DNA of 35,867 nucleotides, taken from the NCBI GenBank assembly GCA_009692245.1, contig SHZN01000005.1:1-35867 (forward strand). The letters run 5' to 3'. Of this stretch, positions 8,863-22,961 are shown in pieces (position 1 is the first letter of the stretch; every line of letters begins with the position of its first letter). This stretch comes from Gammaproteobacteria bacterium (GTDB lineage Bacteria > Pseudomonadota > Gammaproteobacteria > Steroidobacterales > Steroidobacteraceae). The position numbers and the translations under genes were made by a program. The notes under the pieces were generated by a model, which saw only the letters and a program-made list of their open reading frames with translations, was not told where the DNA came from and did not search any database.

Positions 8863-8928
8863 CGACGGCGCTGAACCGCGCCCCGGTGCCGCGGTCCAAA
8901 CCGCGTGCAACCACCTGTAGAGGGCCGC

Positions 8929-9678
8929 TTGAACCGCCAAATCCGGATACTGCCGTCCCTTGCTGCGCTCGCCCTGCTGCTGACGGTGCCGGGTGCATCG
9001 TCGCAATCAGCGCCCAAGCCTGACCCGCGCGCCGAGATTGCGCGCCGCCTGGACGTCAAGCTGGAAGAAATCCAGCCCTCGCCGATCCCTGGTTTATATG
9101 AAGTCCGTTCCGGCACCGATGTCGGTTACATTTCGATGGACGGGCGTTTTTATGTCGACGGCGACATCTTCGACATGAAGACCCGGGACAATCTGACCGA
9201 GACTGCCCGGCAGCAGGGAAGACTCGACTTGTTGGCGAAGGTCCCGGATGCAGACTCAATCGTGTTCGCGCCGCAGGGCCCCGTCCGGCACACGCTCACC
9301 GTATTCACGGACATCGACTGCCAGTACTGCCGCCGCATGCACGAGGAAATGGCCGAATTGAACCGGCTGGGTATCCGTGTCCGCTACCTGATGTTTCCGC
9401 GCAGCGGCCCGGACACGGATTCCTGGCACAAGGCGGAAGCGGTCTGGTGCAGCGCCGATCGTCGCGATGCGCTGACCCGCGCGAAGAAAGGCGAAGTCAT
9501 CAAGGCGCCTGATTGCAAGTCACTGGTCGCCGAACAGTATGCGCTGGGTCATGAGTTGGGAATCCGTGGCACGCCCGCGATCATCACCGACAAGGGCGAG
9601 TACGTGGATCACTACATGCCGGCGGCGCAACTCAGCGAATACCTGTCGAAGCCCGCCGTGGCGGTGGCGTCGGACTGA
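8929..9678 (+). CDS. dsbC: thiol:disulfide interchange protein DsbC
   Basis: Periplasmic disulfide isomerase. After a signal peptide (LPSLAALALLLTVPGASS) comes the DsbC dimerisation domain (residues about 30-85 with PIPGLYEVRSG and ISMDGRFYVDGDIFD). The thioredoxin-like domain follows, with TVFTDIDCQYCRRMH holding the CXXC active site and the cis-proline loop GIRGTPAII. A second Cys pair (VWCSADR, APDCKSL) matches the structural disulfide of the family. I prefer TTG 8929 because AGAGGG sits five bases before it and it puts the basic n-region at the front; the GTG at 8905 in the ORF track has no ribosome site. It follows xerD as in E. coli and converges on fdxA. Confidence 0.92.
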   Translation: MNRQIRILPSLAALALLLTVPGASSQSAPKPDPRAEIARRLDVKLEEIQPSPIPGLYEVRSGTDVGYISMDGRFYVDGDIFDMKTRDNLTETARQQGRLDLLAKVPDADSIVFAPQGPVRHTLTVFTDIDCQYCRRMHEEMAELNRLGIRVRYLMFPRSGPDTDSWHKAEAVWCSADRRDALTRAKKGEVIKAPDCKSLVAEQYALGHELGIRGTPAIITDKGEYVDHYMPAAQLSEYLSKPAVAVASD

Positions 9679-10002
9679 TCAACGCTCCAGTAGCGGCAAT
9701 TTCTCTGCGACGTCTTTCCATGCGTCCGCATCAGCGGGCGGCTCGCCGCGTTGCGTGATCACCGGCCATCCTTTTGTCAGCTCGGCATTGATGGCGAGAA
9801 ACTGCTCCTGCCCCGCCGGCAACTCCTCTTCGGAATAGATTGCCTCGACCGGACATTCGGGCTCACAAAGTGTGCAATCGATGCATTCTTCCGGGTCGAT
9901 GACCAGGAAGTTGGGCCCTTCGTGGAAGCAGTCCACCGGACAGACTTCCACGCAGTCCATGTACTTGCATTTGATGCAGCTTTCGGTGACGACAAATGTC
10001 AT
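9679..10002 (-). CDS. fdxA: 7Fe-8S ferredoxin
   Basis: Small electron carrier of 107 residues, very like Azotobacter ferredoxin [21 protein letters not shown] continues into CPVDCF and supplies ligands for the [3Fe-4S] and [4Fe-4S] clusters, and [13 protein letters not shown] supplies the second set. The acidic C-terminal extension ([19 protein letters not shown]) is typical of the FdI type. I start at ATG 10002 (GGAG eight bases upstream); the longer ORF in the track adds low-complexity residues not found in the family. Its stop abuts that of convergent dsbC. The redox partner is not evident from neighbours. Confidence 0.94.
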   Translation of the reverse strand: MTFVVTESCIKCKYMDCVEVCPVDCFHEGPNFLVIDPEECIDCTLCEPECPVEAIYSEEELPAGQEQFLAINAELTKGWPVITQRGEPPADADAWKDVAEKLPLLER

Positions 10003-10072
10003 CCCGGTGACTCCATGCGGGTTTTGCGGCGGCGCGCATTGTGCCACAGGCGGGCCGGCACGGCAGTCACTC

Positions 10073-10618
10073 CTATCGGCCCGGCAGGCGCATGTCGATG
10101 GTCGTGAAATGAAGGCCCTGCGCGGCCGCGGCGCGGTCCTCGAGATACTTGCGGAGCGCGAATGCGACGCTCGGGAATGCAATCTCCGGCCAGGGGATTT
10201 GCGCCTCGGCGCAAAGCATCACTTCGAGACTCTCCACGCCGACGCCGTAAGACGGTTCCGCCAGTGTGGCCCGGAACATCACGTGCACCTGATGTGCATG
10301 CAGCACGTGCACGATCGCGCAGAGACTGCCGATCTCGACACGGGCAAGCGCCTCCTCCCAGCACTCGCGCGCCGCCGCCTGCTGCAGGGTCTCCTCGTTT
10401 TCCATGAAACCCGCAGGTATGGTCCAGTAGCCCCGCCGTGGCTCGATCGCGCGCCGGCATAAGAGGATCCGTCCATCGTGTTCCGGCACGCAGCCCGCTA
10501 CCAATTTCGGGTTTTCGTAGTGAATGGTGCCGCAGGCCGGGCAGACGTGGCGTTCAAGGTGATCGCCATCGGGGATGCGGAGCGCGACCCGGGCCCCGCA
10601 GCTGGAGCAGAAGTTCAT
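10073..10618 (-). CDS. NUDIX hydrolase with N-terminal zinc ribbon
   Basis: A 181-residue hydrolase for nucleoside-diphosphate-linked compounds. The N-terminus has a four-cysteine zinc ribbon (CSSCG and CPACG), followed by the NUDIX fold. The NUDIX box reads [20 protein letters not shown], with the conserved Gly, metal-binding Glu residues and REXXEE core; the usual Gly after EE is replaced, as is common in this COG1051-type subgroup. I start at ATG 10618, the first residue of the zinc ribbon; the longer reading frame would run through the tRNA gene. Possible substrates are NADH or ADP-ribose, but the NADH-pyrophosphatase SQPWPFPxS signature downstream of the box is not seen. Confidence 0.85.
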   Translation of the reverse strand: MNFCSSCGARVALRIPDGDHLERHVCPACGTIHYENPKLVAGCVPEHDGRILLCRRAIEPRRGYWTIPAGFMENEETLQQAAARECWEEALARVEIGSLCAIVHVLHAHQVHVMFRATLAEPSYGVGVESLEVMLCAEAQIPWPEIAFPSVAFALRKYLEDRAAAAQGLHFTTIDMRLPGR

Positions 10619-10627
10619 AACCCGATT

Positions 10628-10633
10628 TATACT
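10628..10633 (+). promoter_or_regulatory. -10 element for tRNA-Leu
   Basis: TATACT followed by a C-rich discriminator (CGCCCCCCGC), a pattern typical of stringently controlled stable-RNA promoters, 13 bases before the mature tRNA. The -35 region is weak. It overlaps the start region of the divergent NUDIX gene. Confidence 0.4.
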
Positions 10634-10646
10634 CGCCCCCCGCACC

Positions 10647-10733
10647 GCCGGGGTGGTGGAATTGGTAGACACAGCAGACTCAAAATCTGCCGACCGCAAG
10701 GTCATGCGAGTTCGATTCTCGCCCTCGGCACCA
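10647..10733 (+). tRNA. tRNA-Leu (anticodon CAA)
   Basis: An 87-base class II tRNA. The 5' GCCGGGG pairs with 3' CCTCGGC (one G-T pair), and the D-arm has GGTGGAATTGGTAGACAC. The anticodon stem-loop is GCAGA-CTCAAAA-TCTGC, giving anticodon CAA, which reads UUG. A long variable arm follows. The T-arm is GCGAG-TTCGATT-CTCGC and the CCA end is encoded. Leu identity follows from the anticodon, the long variable arm and discriminator A. Confidence 0.95.
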
Positions 10734-10773
10734 TCTTGTGACCTTTTTCGACCCTGGGGCATCTAAACCCCTG

Positions 10774-11361
10774 ATGCCCAGGATTGCAGACGTTTCGATT
10801 CCGGAATCGGTCACCCTGGCCGCCCGTCAGGGCGACGTGCAGGCACTCGACACTATCTACCGGGCAACTGCTGCACCCCTTTACACGCTGCTGCGCCGCC
10901 TGGTGCGGCGGCCGGCGATTGCGGAAGAACTGCTGCAAGAGTCATTTGTGGACGTGCTCGAGCACATTGGCGCATTCGAGGGCCGCTGCCCATTGACGGC
11001 CTGGATCCGCTCAATTGCCGTCAACCTGGCGCTGATGTACCTGCGCTCGCCCTGGCATCGCAGTCTCGAGTGGCTGGACGCGGAACCCGGCCGCACGGAG
11101 GACCTGCAGTCAGAAAGCCCGGCGGCAGCCCGGAGTTCGGAGCCAGGCCTCGATCGGGCATTGATGCGGCTGCCGGCAATCGCCCGCGCCGTCGTCTGGC
11201 TGCACGATGTCGAGGGCTATACACATGCTGAAATCGGGGCAGCACTCGGGCGTACACCCAGTTTCTTGAAGACCCAGCTCGCGCGCGCCCATGCGCGCCT
11301 TCGTGATCTGCTTGCAGGCGCGGAGACGATCAAAGAGGGCACATCATGCACACCGGCCTGA
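10774..11361 (+). CDS. ECF-type RNA polymerase sigma factor
   Basis: A 195-residue extracytoplasmic-function sigma factor. Region 2 spans about residues 12-100 (ARQGDVQALDTIYRATA, AEELLQESFVDVLEHIGAFE, then the core-binding and melting helix TAWIRSIAVNLALMYL). Region 4 spans about 130-185 (RLPAIARAVVWLHDVEGYTH, AEIGAALGRTPSFLKTQLAR). The latter is a clear helix-turn-helix for -35 recognition. I use ATG 10774; the GTG at 10738 in the track is only five bases after the tRNA and has no ribosome site. The next gene overlaps the end and looks like its membrane-bound partner, so a cell-envelope stress response is likely. Confidence 0.88.
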   Translation: MPRIADVSIPESVTLAARQGDVQALDTIYRATAAPLYTLLRRLVRRPAIAEELLQESFVDVLEHIGAFEGRCPLTAWIRSIAVNLALMYLRSPWHRSLEWLDAEPGRTEDLQSESPAAARSSEPGLDRALMRLPAIARAVVWLHDVEGYTHAEIGAALGRTPSFLKTQLARAHARLRDLLAGAETIKEGTSCTPA

Positions 11362-11852
11362 GTGAATGGAGCGCCCGGTTGGCGGTTCTTGCGGAATTTG
11401 AGCCGCCCCGGGATGGCTGGGAGGCTATCCAGGCAGCGCGCAGGCTGCGCGCGGCCGGGGAATCCCGGCGTTGGCCGATCGCGATCGCCGCCACAGTGCT
11501 AACGGCCGTGGCGGGACTCGCCTGGCAGCTGCAATCGACGCAGCGTGAACCGATGTCCGGAATTTCGCTGGCTGCCGCCCCCGCAATCGTTGCGGGCGAC
11601 GCCGTGCGCGTGGAAAACGCCTGGCTCGAGAGGCTGCTGGCGTCCCTGCCGGAAATGCGCGTCATACGTGGCAGCACGGCATTCACCGTGTCGCAGCTCG
11701 AAGACCGGCTGGCATTCGTCGACGACCGCCTGAGCCGCATCACGCTCGAACCGAATGCACCCGAGCATGCCGAACGACTCTGGCGTGAGCGCGTCGAACT
11801 GATGAATTCGCTGGTGCAGGTCCGCTATGCGGACGTGGCCAGCCCACTCTGA
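11346..11852 (+). CDS. probable membrane anti-sigma factor
   Basis: A 168-residue protein with no family I can name. It has a cytoplasmic N-terminal part of about 42 residues (WSARLAVLAEFEPPRDGWEA) and one transmembrane helix (residues about 43-62, WPIAIAATVLTAVAGLAWQL). The periplasmic part of about 105 residues contains a helical heptad-like segment (SQLEDRLAFVDDRLSRI). The start overlaps the sigma gene by 16 bases, with GAGGG upstream, a hallmark of sigma/anti-sigma pairs. There is no zinc-binding HXXXCXXC motif, so it is not a ZAS-type anti-sigma. Function is inferred from position and topology. Confidence 0.65.
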   Translation: MHTGLSEWSARLAVLAEFEPPRDGWEAIQAARRLRAAGESRRWPIAIAATVLTAVAGLAWQLQSTQREPMSGISLAAAPAIVAGDAVRVENAWLERLLASLPEMRVIRGSTAFTVSQLEDRLAFVDDRLSRITLEPNAPEHAERLWRERVELMNSLVQVRYADVASPL

Positions 11853-11868
11853 TGACCCGGAGGTCACG

Positions 11869-12822
11869 ATGAACAGGACAATTCTGGCGGTCTTGGCGAC
11901 AGCGGCATTGGGTTGCGTGGCAGCACCCGCACTCGCTCAGGCCAGTGATGAGGCCTCGCTCGAAAAGCGCCTTGAGGATGCCCAGCAGCGACTCGAGGCT
12001 GCGGCCCGTGAGGTCGCGGAACTCTCCGCCGAGGCCGGTGGACCGCAGGCGATGCGGGAATTCGCATTTCTCCTGCCGTCGCCGCGCCGCGCCATGCTCG
12101 GCATCAATCTCGGCGGCACTGAAGCCAATGGCAGCGGCGTGAAAGTCAATGGCGTGAGCCCAGGCGGTGCGGCCGCGCAGGCGGGTGTCAGGGCGGAAGA
12201 CGTCATCGTGGCGATCGACGCCAGGCCGGTGGCCACCGGTCGCGACCTCGTCGCCGCGATGAAGGATGTCGAGCCCGGCCAGAAGGTCGCGCTCGAGCTG
12301 CGTCGCGACGGAAAGCCCGTGCAGGTCACGGTCGTGGCGCGCCCGATGGACCAAGTATTTATGGTGGGTCCGGCGACGATGGTTCCCGCGGTGCCGGGCA
12401 TCCAACCACTGCCGGCGATGCCGCCGATGCCACCAATGGAGGGCATGACGTTTGCTCGCGGCCACCATTGGCTGCTCGAAGGCTGGAGCGATGCGGAACT
12501 CGTGGAGGTCACGCCTGCATTGGGCCGCTACTTCGGCACCGACAAGGGCGTGCTCGTGGCGCGCGCGCCGTCAGACGGTTCACTCGGACTGCAGGACGGC
12601 GCTGTCATCGTCGCGATCGGCGGGCGCGAGCCGCAGAGCGGGGCGCATGCCATGCGCATTCTGCGTTCCTATCAGCCGGGCGAGTCGGTGGAGATTCGCT
12701 TGCTGCGGGATCGCAAGGCGCAGACTCTGAAAGCGACCGTGCCGGAAGACGAAATCGGGCGCGGACCGCACATGAGAGTTGCGCCACCCCGGCTGCCGGC
12801 GGAACCCCCGAGCGCGAGCTGA
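11869..12822 (+). CDS. periplasmic protein with two PDZ domains
   Basis: A 317-residue exported protein. The signal peptide is MNRTILAVLATAALGCVAAPALA. A coiled coil follows (residues about 28-52, SLEKRLEDAQQRLEAAAREV). PDZ 1 lies at about 76-158 (AMLGINLGG, GVSPGGAAAQAGVRAEDVIV). A Met/Pro-rich linker (PLPAMPPMPPMEGM) leads to a second, more divergent PDZ at about 205-298 (YFGTDKGVLVARAPSDG, LQDGAVIVAIGG). There is no protease domain, unlike DegS or DegP. A strong GGAGGT precedes ATG 11869, and the gene lies 16 bases after the anti-sigma candidate. It probably works in the same signalling unit, perhaps sensing misfolded outer-membrane protein tails; that role is inferred. Confidence 0.8.
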   Translation: MNRTILAVLATAALGCVAAPALAQASDEASLEKRLEDAQQRLEAAAREVAELSAEAGGPQAMREFAFLLPSPRRAMLGINLGGTEANGSGVKVNGVSPGGAAAQAGVRAEDVIVAIDARPVATGRDLVAAMKDVEPGQKVALELRRDGKPVQVTVVARPMDQVFMVGPATMVPAVPGIQPLPAMPPMPPMEGMTFARGHHWLLEGWSDAELVEVTPALGRYFGTDKGVLVARAPSDGSLGLQDGAVIVAIGGREPQSGAHAMRILRSYQPGESVEIRLLRDRKAQTLKATVPEDEIGRGPHMRVAPPRLPAEPPSAS

Positions 12823-12855
12823 ATCTGGCAAACGCTGTGCTAGTCTGCGCGGCGC

Positions 12856-19437
<6,582 letters not shown>

Positions 19438-19492
19438 GGCCAGTAGTTTTTCCAGACTATACGTCGCACCGGGTACTTAGCAGCTTGACGAC

Positions 19493-19498
19493 ATAATC
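19493..19498 (-). promoter_or_regulatory. -10 element for the oxidase gene
   Basis: On the minus strand GATTAT, placing +1 near 19486, with the centre of the CRP-type dyad about 40.5 bases upstream. There is no good -35, as expected for an activator-dependent class II promoter. A second candidate, TATAGT at 19456-19461, is closer to the gene but out of phase with the dyad. Confidence 0.4.
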
Positions 19499-19518
19499 AC
19501 GACCATTCGTCCAGGCAC

Positions 19519-19534
19519 TGTGACTCAAATCACA
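19519..19534. promoter_or_regulatory. CRP/Vfr-type binding site, perfect TGTGA-N6-TCACA
   Basis: TGTGACTCAAATCACA has both half-sites perfect. CRP, Vfr and Clp proteins bind this pattern. Its position relative to the minus-strand GATTAT fits class II activation of the oxidase gene. Which CRP-family protein the host has is not known from this window. Confidence 0.65.
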
Positions 19535-19663
19535 TTTCTGGTTGCCGCCATCAGTGTAGCGCAAATTATCGGGTAAAAAATGCCGGACCCGGTTGTTTCG
19601 GGATGCCCGGCCTGTCTGGTCCGAGCCCGGCCGGTCGTCCATGCGGGGCGGTGACCAGGCACC

Positions 19664-19725
19664 GCAATCGCCACTGGCGCCCCTGGTGTGTTCCGCGCCG
19701 GATTCCATGCCGAGCGCCGGCCACA
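19664..19725 (+). repeat. right copy of 62-bp direct repeat, decayed tgt 3' end
   Basis: Same orientation as 14946-15007 and 4718 bp away. The half corresponding to tgt coding sequence has drifted and the tgt stop is changed (TGA to GGA), while the last 25 bases are identical. This looks like a second, no longer selected copy of the tgt terminus on the yajC side. Confidence 0.85.
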
Positions 19726-19745
19726 GACCGGCTCTGTGGCATAAT
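19720..19745 (+). promoter_or_regulatory. hairpin and extended -10 promoter for yajC-secD-secF
   Basis: GCCACAGA-CCGGC-TCTGTGGC is an 8-bp stem. Its right arm runs into TGGCATAAT, an extended -10 (TGn plus CATAAT) with +1 near 19752, 48 bases before yajC. This could give the sec genes their own promoter now that they are cut off from tgt. Confidence 0.45.
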
Positions 19746-19799
19746 CACGCGCCAAAATCGGGGCCGGTACCGCCGGCCCGCTTTCGCAGAGGATCATCG

Positions 19800-20129
19800 A
19801 TGGACTTTTTCATTTCACCCGCCTGGGCCCAGGCCGCCGGAGGGTCGTCCGCCAGCACCTGGATGAACATCCTGCCGCTGGTGCTGATCTTCGTCGTGTT
19901 CTATTTCCTGCTGATCCGGCCGCAGACCAAGCGCGCCAAGGAGCACCGTGAAATGGTCGCCAAGCTGTCGGCAGGCGACGAGGTCGTCACGACCGGTGGG
20001 ATCCTCGGGCGGATTGCCGAGATTGACGAGAGCTTCGTGACACTCGAAGTGGCGCCGAAAGTCACCATCCGGGTGCAGCGACACCAGGTCACGCAGCTGA
20101 TGCCGAAGGGCACGTTCAAGGGCACCTGA
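19800..20129 (+). CDS. yajC: preprotein translocase accessory subunit YajC
   Basis: Small inner-membrane partner of SecDF. The 109 residues begin MDFFISPAWAQAAGG, contain one membrane helix (residues about 22-41, MNILPLVLIFVVFYFLLIRP) and the cytoplasmic signature KRAKEHREMVAKLSAGDEVV followed by TTGGILGRI. I start at ATG 19800, with AGAGGA nine bases before, rather than at the longer open frame in the track. It heads yajC-secD-secF. In most gammaproteobacteria tgt lies immediately upstream; here the antisense oxidase gene intervenes. Confidence 0.94.
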   Translation: MDFFISPAWAQAAGGSSASTWMNILPLVLIFVVFYFLLIRPQTKRAKEHREMVAKLSAGDEVVTTGGILGRIAEIDESFVTLEVAPKVTIRVQRHQVTQLMPKGTFKGT

Positions 20130-20147
20130 GCGCCCGCCACAGCTGCC

Positions 20148-21998
20148 GTGAGGCCAAGTCACTCCTGGTGGAAGAACGCTGCATTGTCGGCCGTCATGCT
20201 GATTGCCGGCCTGCTGGCGCTCCCGAATCTCTATGGCGAGTCGGAAGCGTTGCAGCTTTCGAGGCGCGATCGTGCCTTATTCGATGCCGCCTCGGTCACC
20301 GAGTTCGAGGGAGTGCTGAACGGCGCACACATCCCGTTTGATGAGTCATTTGTCGACGACGATGGCCATTTGTGGATCCGCTTCAGCGACGTTTCCAACC
20401 AGCTTGCCGCCCGCGACCTGATTCAGAGCCGTTACGAGGGCCAGTTTGCGATCGCGACGACATTCGCATCGCGCGCGCCGGAATGGATCAACCGGCTGGG
20501 TCTTGAGCCCATGAGCCTGGGTCTCGACCTGCGTGGCGGCATCTATATCGTCTATGAAGTCGACGTCAATGGTGCCGTCCAGCAATTGCTGCAGCGCATG
20601 GAGAGGGATTTCCGCAAAGCGTTGCGCGACGCGAAGTTGCAGTACGAAGACGTGACGGTTTCCGGAACGGTCACGCAAATTCGTCTGCGCAATGCCGCGC
20701 AGACGGAAGCGGCATTGGCTGCGCTGCGCAAATACGATTCCACGCTCTCGATCGAACCGGGCGCCGAGGCCGGATTGCTGGTGGCCCAGCTGACGTCGGA
20801 CCAGATCAAGCAGCGCGAAGATTTTTCGATACAGCAGAACATCACGGCTCTCAACAATCGCGTCAATGCTCTGGGTGTTGCCGAGCCGGTGATCCAGCGC
20901 CAGGGCCTGAACCGGATTGCCGTGCAGCTGCCAGGCATCCAGGATGCGTCCGAGGTGGTGCGCCTGCTCGGCAAGGTCGCCACTCTCGAATTTCGCCTTG
21001 TAGACACCGTCAACAGCCCGTTGGAAGCGCAGCGCAGTGGGCGCGCGCCACTTGGTACGAAGCTGTACAAGGAACGCAATGGCAGCCCGGTGCTGCTGCA
21101 GCGCGAGGTCATCGCGACCGGTGAGCAGCTGATCGACGCCTCGTTCGCGCCGTCACAGGGCGAGCCGGCCGTCAGCGTGAAGCTCGACAGCCGTGGCGGC
21201 GAAGAGATGCTGCGCACGACTCGCGAGAATCTGGGCCGGCCAATGGCCGTGGTGTTCATCGAGAAGGAGCGCGAGCAGGTCGATCGGGACGGCCAGAAAG
21301 TGGTGATCGACCGTTCGAAGGAAGAAGTCATCAGCGTAGCGACCATTCGCGGCGTGTTTTCCAACAACTTCCAGATCACCGGCCTTTCGGCAATGGAAGG
21401 CTCCGAACTTGCGAAATTGCTGCGCGCTGGCGCGTTGGCGGCGCCGATCTATATCGTCGAGCAGCGCTTGATCGGGCCAAGTCTCGGACGCGACAACATT
21501 GAGCGCGGCTTCAAGGCGCTGCTGATGGGCATGGCGGCGTTGTTCGCATTCATGCTGGTGTACTACCGTGTTTTCGGCATTGTGGCGAGCGTAGTGCTGA
21601 TCGCCAACGTGATCCTCATCACCGCGCTCCTGTCGTTGTTCAAGGCGGCGCTGACATTGCCCGGCATCGCGGGAATTGTGCTGACTGTCGGCATGGCGGT
21701 GGATGCCAACATCCTGATTTATGAACGCATACGCGAGGAACTCCGCAACGGAAATTCGCCGTTGGCGTCGATCAACGCCGGATTCGAACGGGCGTTTTCC
21801 GCGATCGTCGACTCCAATGTCACGACACTGATCGCGGGCATCATGCTTTTCGCATTCGGCACCGGACCGATCAAGGGATTCGCCGTGGTGCTGAATCTCG
21901 GCATCCTGACCTCGATGTTCACTGCCCTGGTTGGGAGCCGCGTGCTGCTGCACCTGATTTATGGCCGCCGCCGGCGCGTTGAGCGCCTGGCAATCTGA
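20148..21998 (+). CDS. secD: protein translocase subunit SecD
   Basis: Proton-motive-force-driven subunit that helps pull exported proteins into the periplasm. The 616 residues match the family. A first membrane helix (AALSAVMLIAGLLALPNLYG) is followed by the periplasmic P1 region with LGLDLRGGIYIVYEVD. Five clustered helices fill the C-terminal third, with GIAGIVLTVGMAVDANILIY holding the essential Asp and ERIREELRNG after it. The start is GTG 20148 (MRPSHSWWKNAALS); no strong ribosome site is seen, so translation may be coupled to yajC, which ends 18 bases upstream. Confidence 0.95.
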   Translation: MRPSHSWWKNAALSAVMLIAGLLALPNLYGESEALQLSRRDRALFDAASVTEFEGVLNGAHIPFDESFVDDDGHLWIRFSDVSNQLAARDLIQSRYEGQFAIATTFASRAPEWINRLGLEPMSLGLDLRGGIYIVYEVDVNGAVQQLLQRMERDFRKALRDAKLQYEDVTVSGTVTQIRLRNAAQTEAALAALRKYDSTLSIEPGAEAGLLVAQLTSDQIKQREDFSIQQNITALNNRVNALGVAEPVIQRQGLNRIAVQLPGIQDASEVVRLLGKVATLEFRLVDTVNSPLEAQRSGRAPLGTKLYKERNGSPVLLQREVIATGEQLIDASFAPSQGEPAVSVKLDSRGGEEMLRTTRENLGRPMAVVFIEKEREQVDRDGQKVVIDRSKEEVISVATIRGVFSNNFQITGLSAMEGSELAKLLRAGALAAPIYIVEQRLIGPSLGRDNIERGFKALLMGMAALFAFMLVYYRVFGIVASVVLIANVILITALLSLFKAALTLPGIAGIVLTVGMAVDANILIYERIREELRNGNSPLASINAGFERAFSAIVDSNVTTLIAGIMLFAFGTGPIKGFAVVLNLGILTSMFTALVGSRVLLHLIYGRRRRVERLAI

Positions 21999-22008
21999 GG
22001 ATCCGGCC

Positions 22009-22941
22009 ATGGAATTCTTCAAGCGCACGCCGCGCATCAAGTTTCTCGAGAGACGCCGATACTGGTACGCGGTTTCGGTGCTGCTGGTTGTTGGTTCATT
22101 CGTCGCGGTCGGTGTGCATGGCCTGAATTTCGGCATCGACTTCACCGGGGGTGTCGTCGTAGAGGCTCATTTCCCCCAGGCCCCGAATCTCGAACGCCTG
22201 CGCGATTCGCTTTCCGACCTTGGTCTCATCGGTGCGCAAGTTCAGAGTTTTGGCACTGCGCAGGACGTGCTGGTGCGGCTGCCGCCAGTCGAGGCATCCG
22301 CCGCACGACTGGTGAACGAGCAGGTGCGCACCGCGCTCGCTGCAGTGGATCCTGGTGTCGATATCCGCCGCACCGAGTCGGTCGGCCCGCAAGCTGGCAG
22401 GGAACTGGCTGAAAAGGGTGCGACGGCGCTCTTGATGTCAATTCTATTCATCGGCATCTACGTGATCATGCGCTTCCAGTGGAAATTTTCGGTTGGCGCG
22501 ATCGTTGCCGTGCTGCATGACCCGATTGTGGTGGTCGGGGCGTTTGCAGCTACCGGAATCACCTTCGACCTGTCCGTCATGGCGGCGATCCTGGCGGTAA
22601 TCGGCTACTCGCTGAATGACACGGTGGTCGTGTTTGACCGGGTTCGCGAGCGACTCGTGCAGATGCGCAAGGCGACATCGACGGAAGTCATGGACACGGC
22701 GATCAATGAGACGCTGTCGAGGACATTGCTGACTTCCGGTTCGACCGCGCTCGTTGTCGTGGCCCTGGTCTTGTTCGGCGGCGAGGCATTGCGACCATTC
22801 GGGCTCGCCCTGCTGATCGGCATTGTTGTCGGCACCTACTCGTCAATTTATGTCGCCGGAGCGCTTGCGCTCGATCTGGGCCTGTCGCAACGCGACCTGA
22901 TGCCGCCCGAGAAGAGAAACGAGGCCGACGCGCTGCCCTGA
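22009..22941 (+). CDS. secF: protein translocase subunit SecF
   Basis: Partner of SecD in the inner-membrane translocon. The 310 residues include the first helix (YWYAVSVLLVVGSFVAVGV), the periplasmic NFGIDFTGGVVVEAHF motif and the C-terminal helices with AILAVIGYSLNDTVVVFDRV and RERL, which carry the conserved proton-path residues. I start at ATG 22009 (MEFFKRTPRIKFLERRRYWY), with GAGGAT seven bases before, ten bases after the secD stop; the longer frame in the track overlaps secD. Confidence 0.95.
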   Translation: MEFFKRTPRIKFLERRRYWYAVSVLLVVGSFVAVGVHGLNFGIDFTGGVVVEAHFPQAPNLERLRDSLSDLGLIGAQVQSFGTAQDVLVRLPPVEASAARLVNEQVRTALAAVDPGVDIRRTESVGPQAGRELAEKGATALLMSILFIGIYVIMRFQWKFSVGAIVAVLHDPIVVVGAFAATGITFDLSVMAAILAVIGYSLNDTVVVFDRVRERLVQMRKATSTEVMDTAINETLSRTLLTSGSTALVVVALVLFGGEALRPFGLALLIGIVVGTYSSIYVAGALALDLGLSQRDLMPPEKRNEADALP

Positions 22942-22961
22942 GCGGCCTGACCGGAGGGCAA

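Larger units (their letters stand above)
19438..19799. other. 362-bp regulatory gap between the oxidase gene and yajC
   Basis: No gene is seen here. The stretch holds, from left to right, a -10-like ATAATC/GATTAT for the minus strand, a CRP-type dyad, the right copy of the direct repeat, an 8-bp stem hairpin and the yajC promoter. The ORF-track entries covering it are open frames in GC-rich DNA without family features. Confidence 0.7.

Noticed and set aside
7804-9006. 400-residue minus-strand ORF opposite xerD and dsbC
   Set aside because: Covers two well-supported genes on the other strand and has no family features.
19593-19799. N-terminal extension of YajC
   Set aside because: Runs through the repeat and promoter; YajC proteins start at the ATG at 19800, which has a ribosome site.
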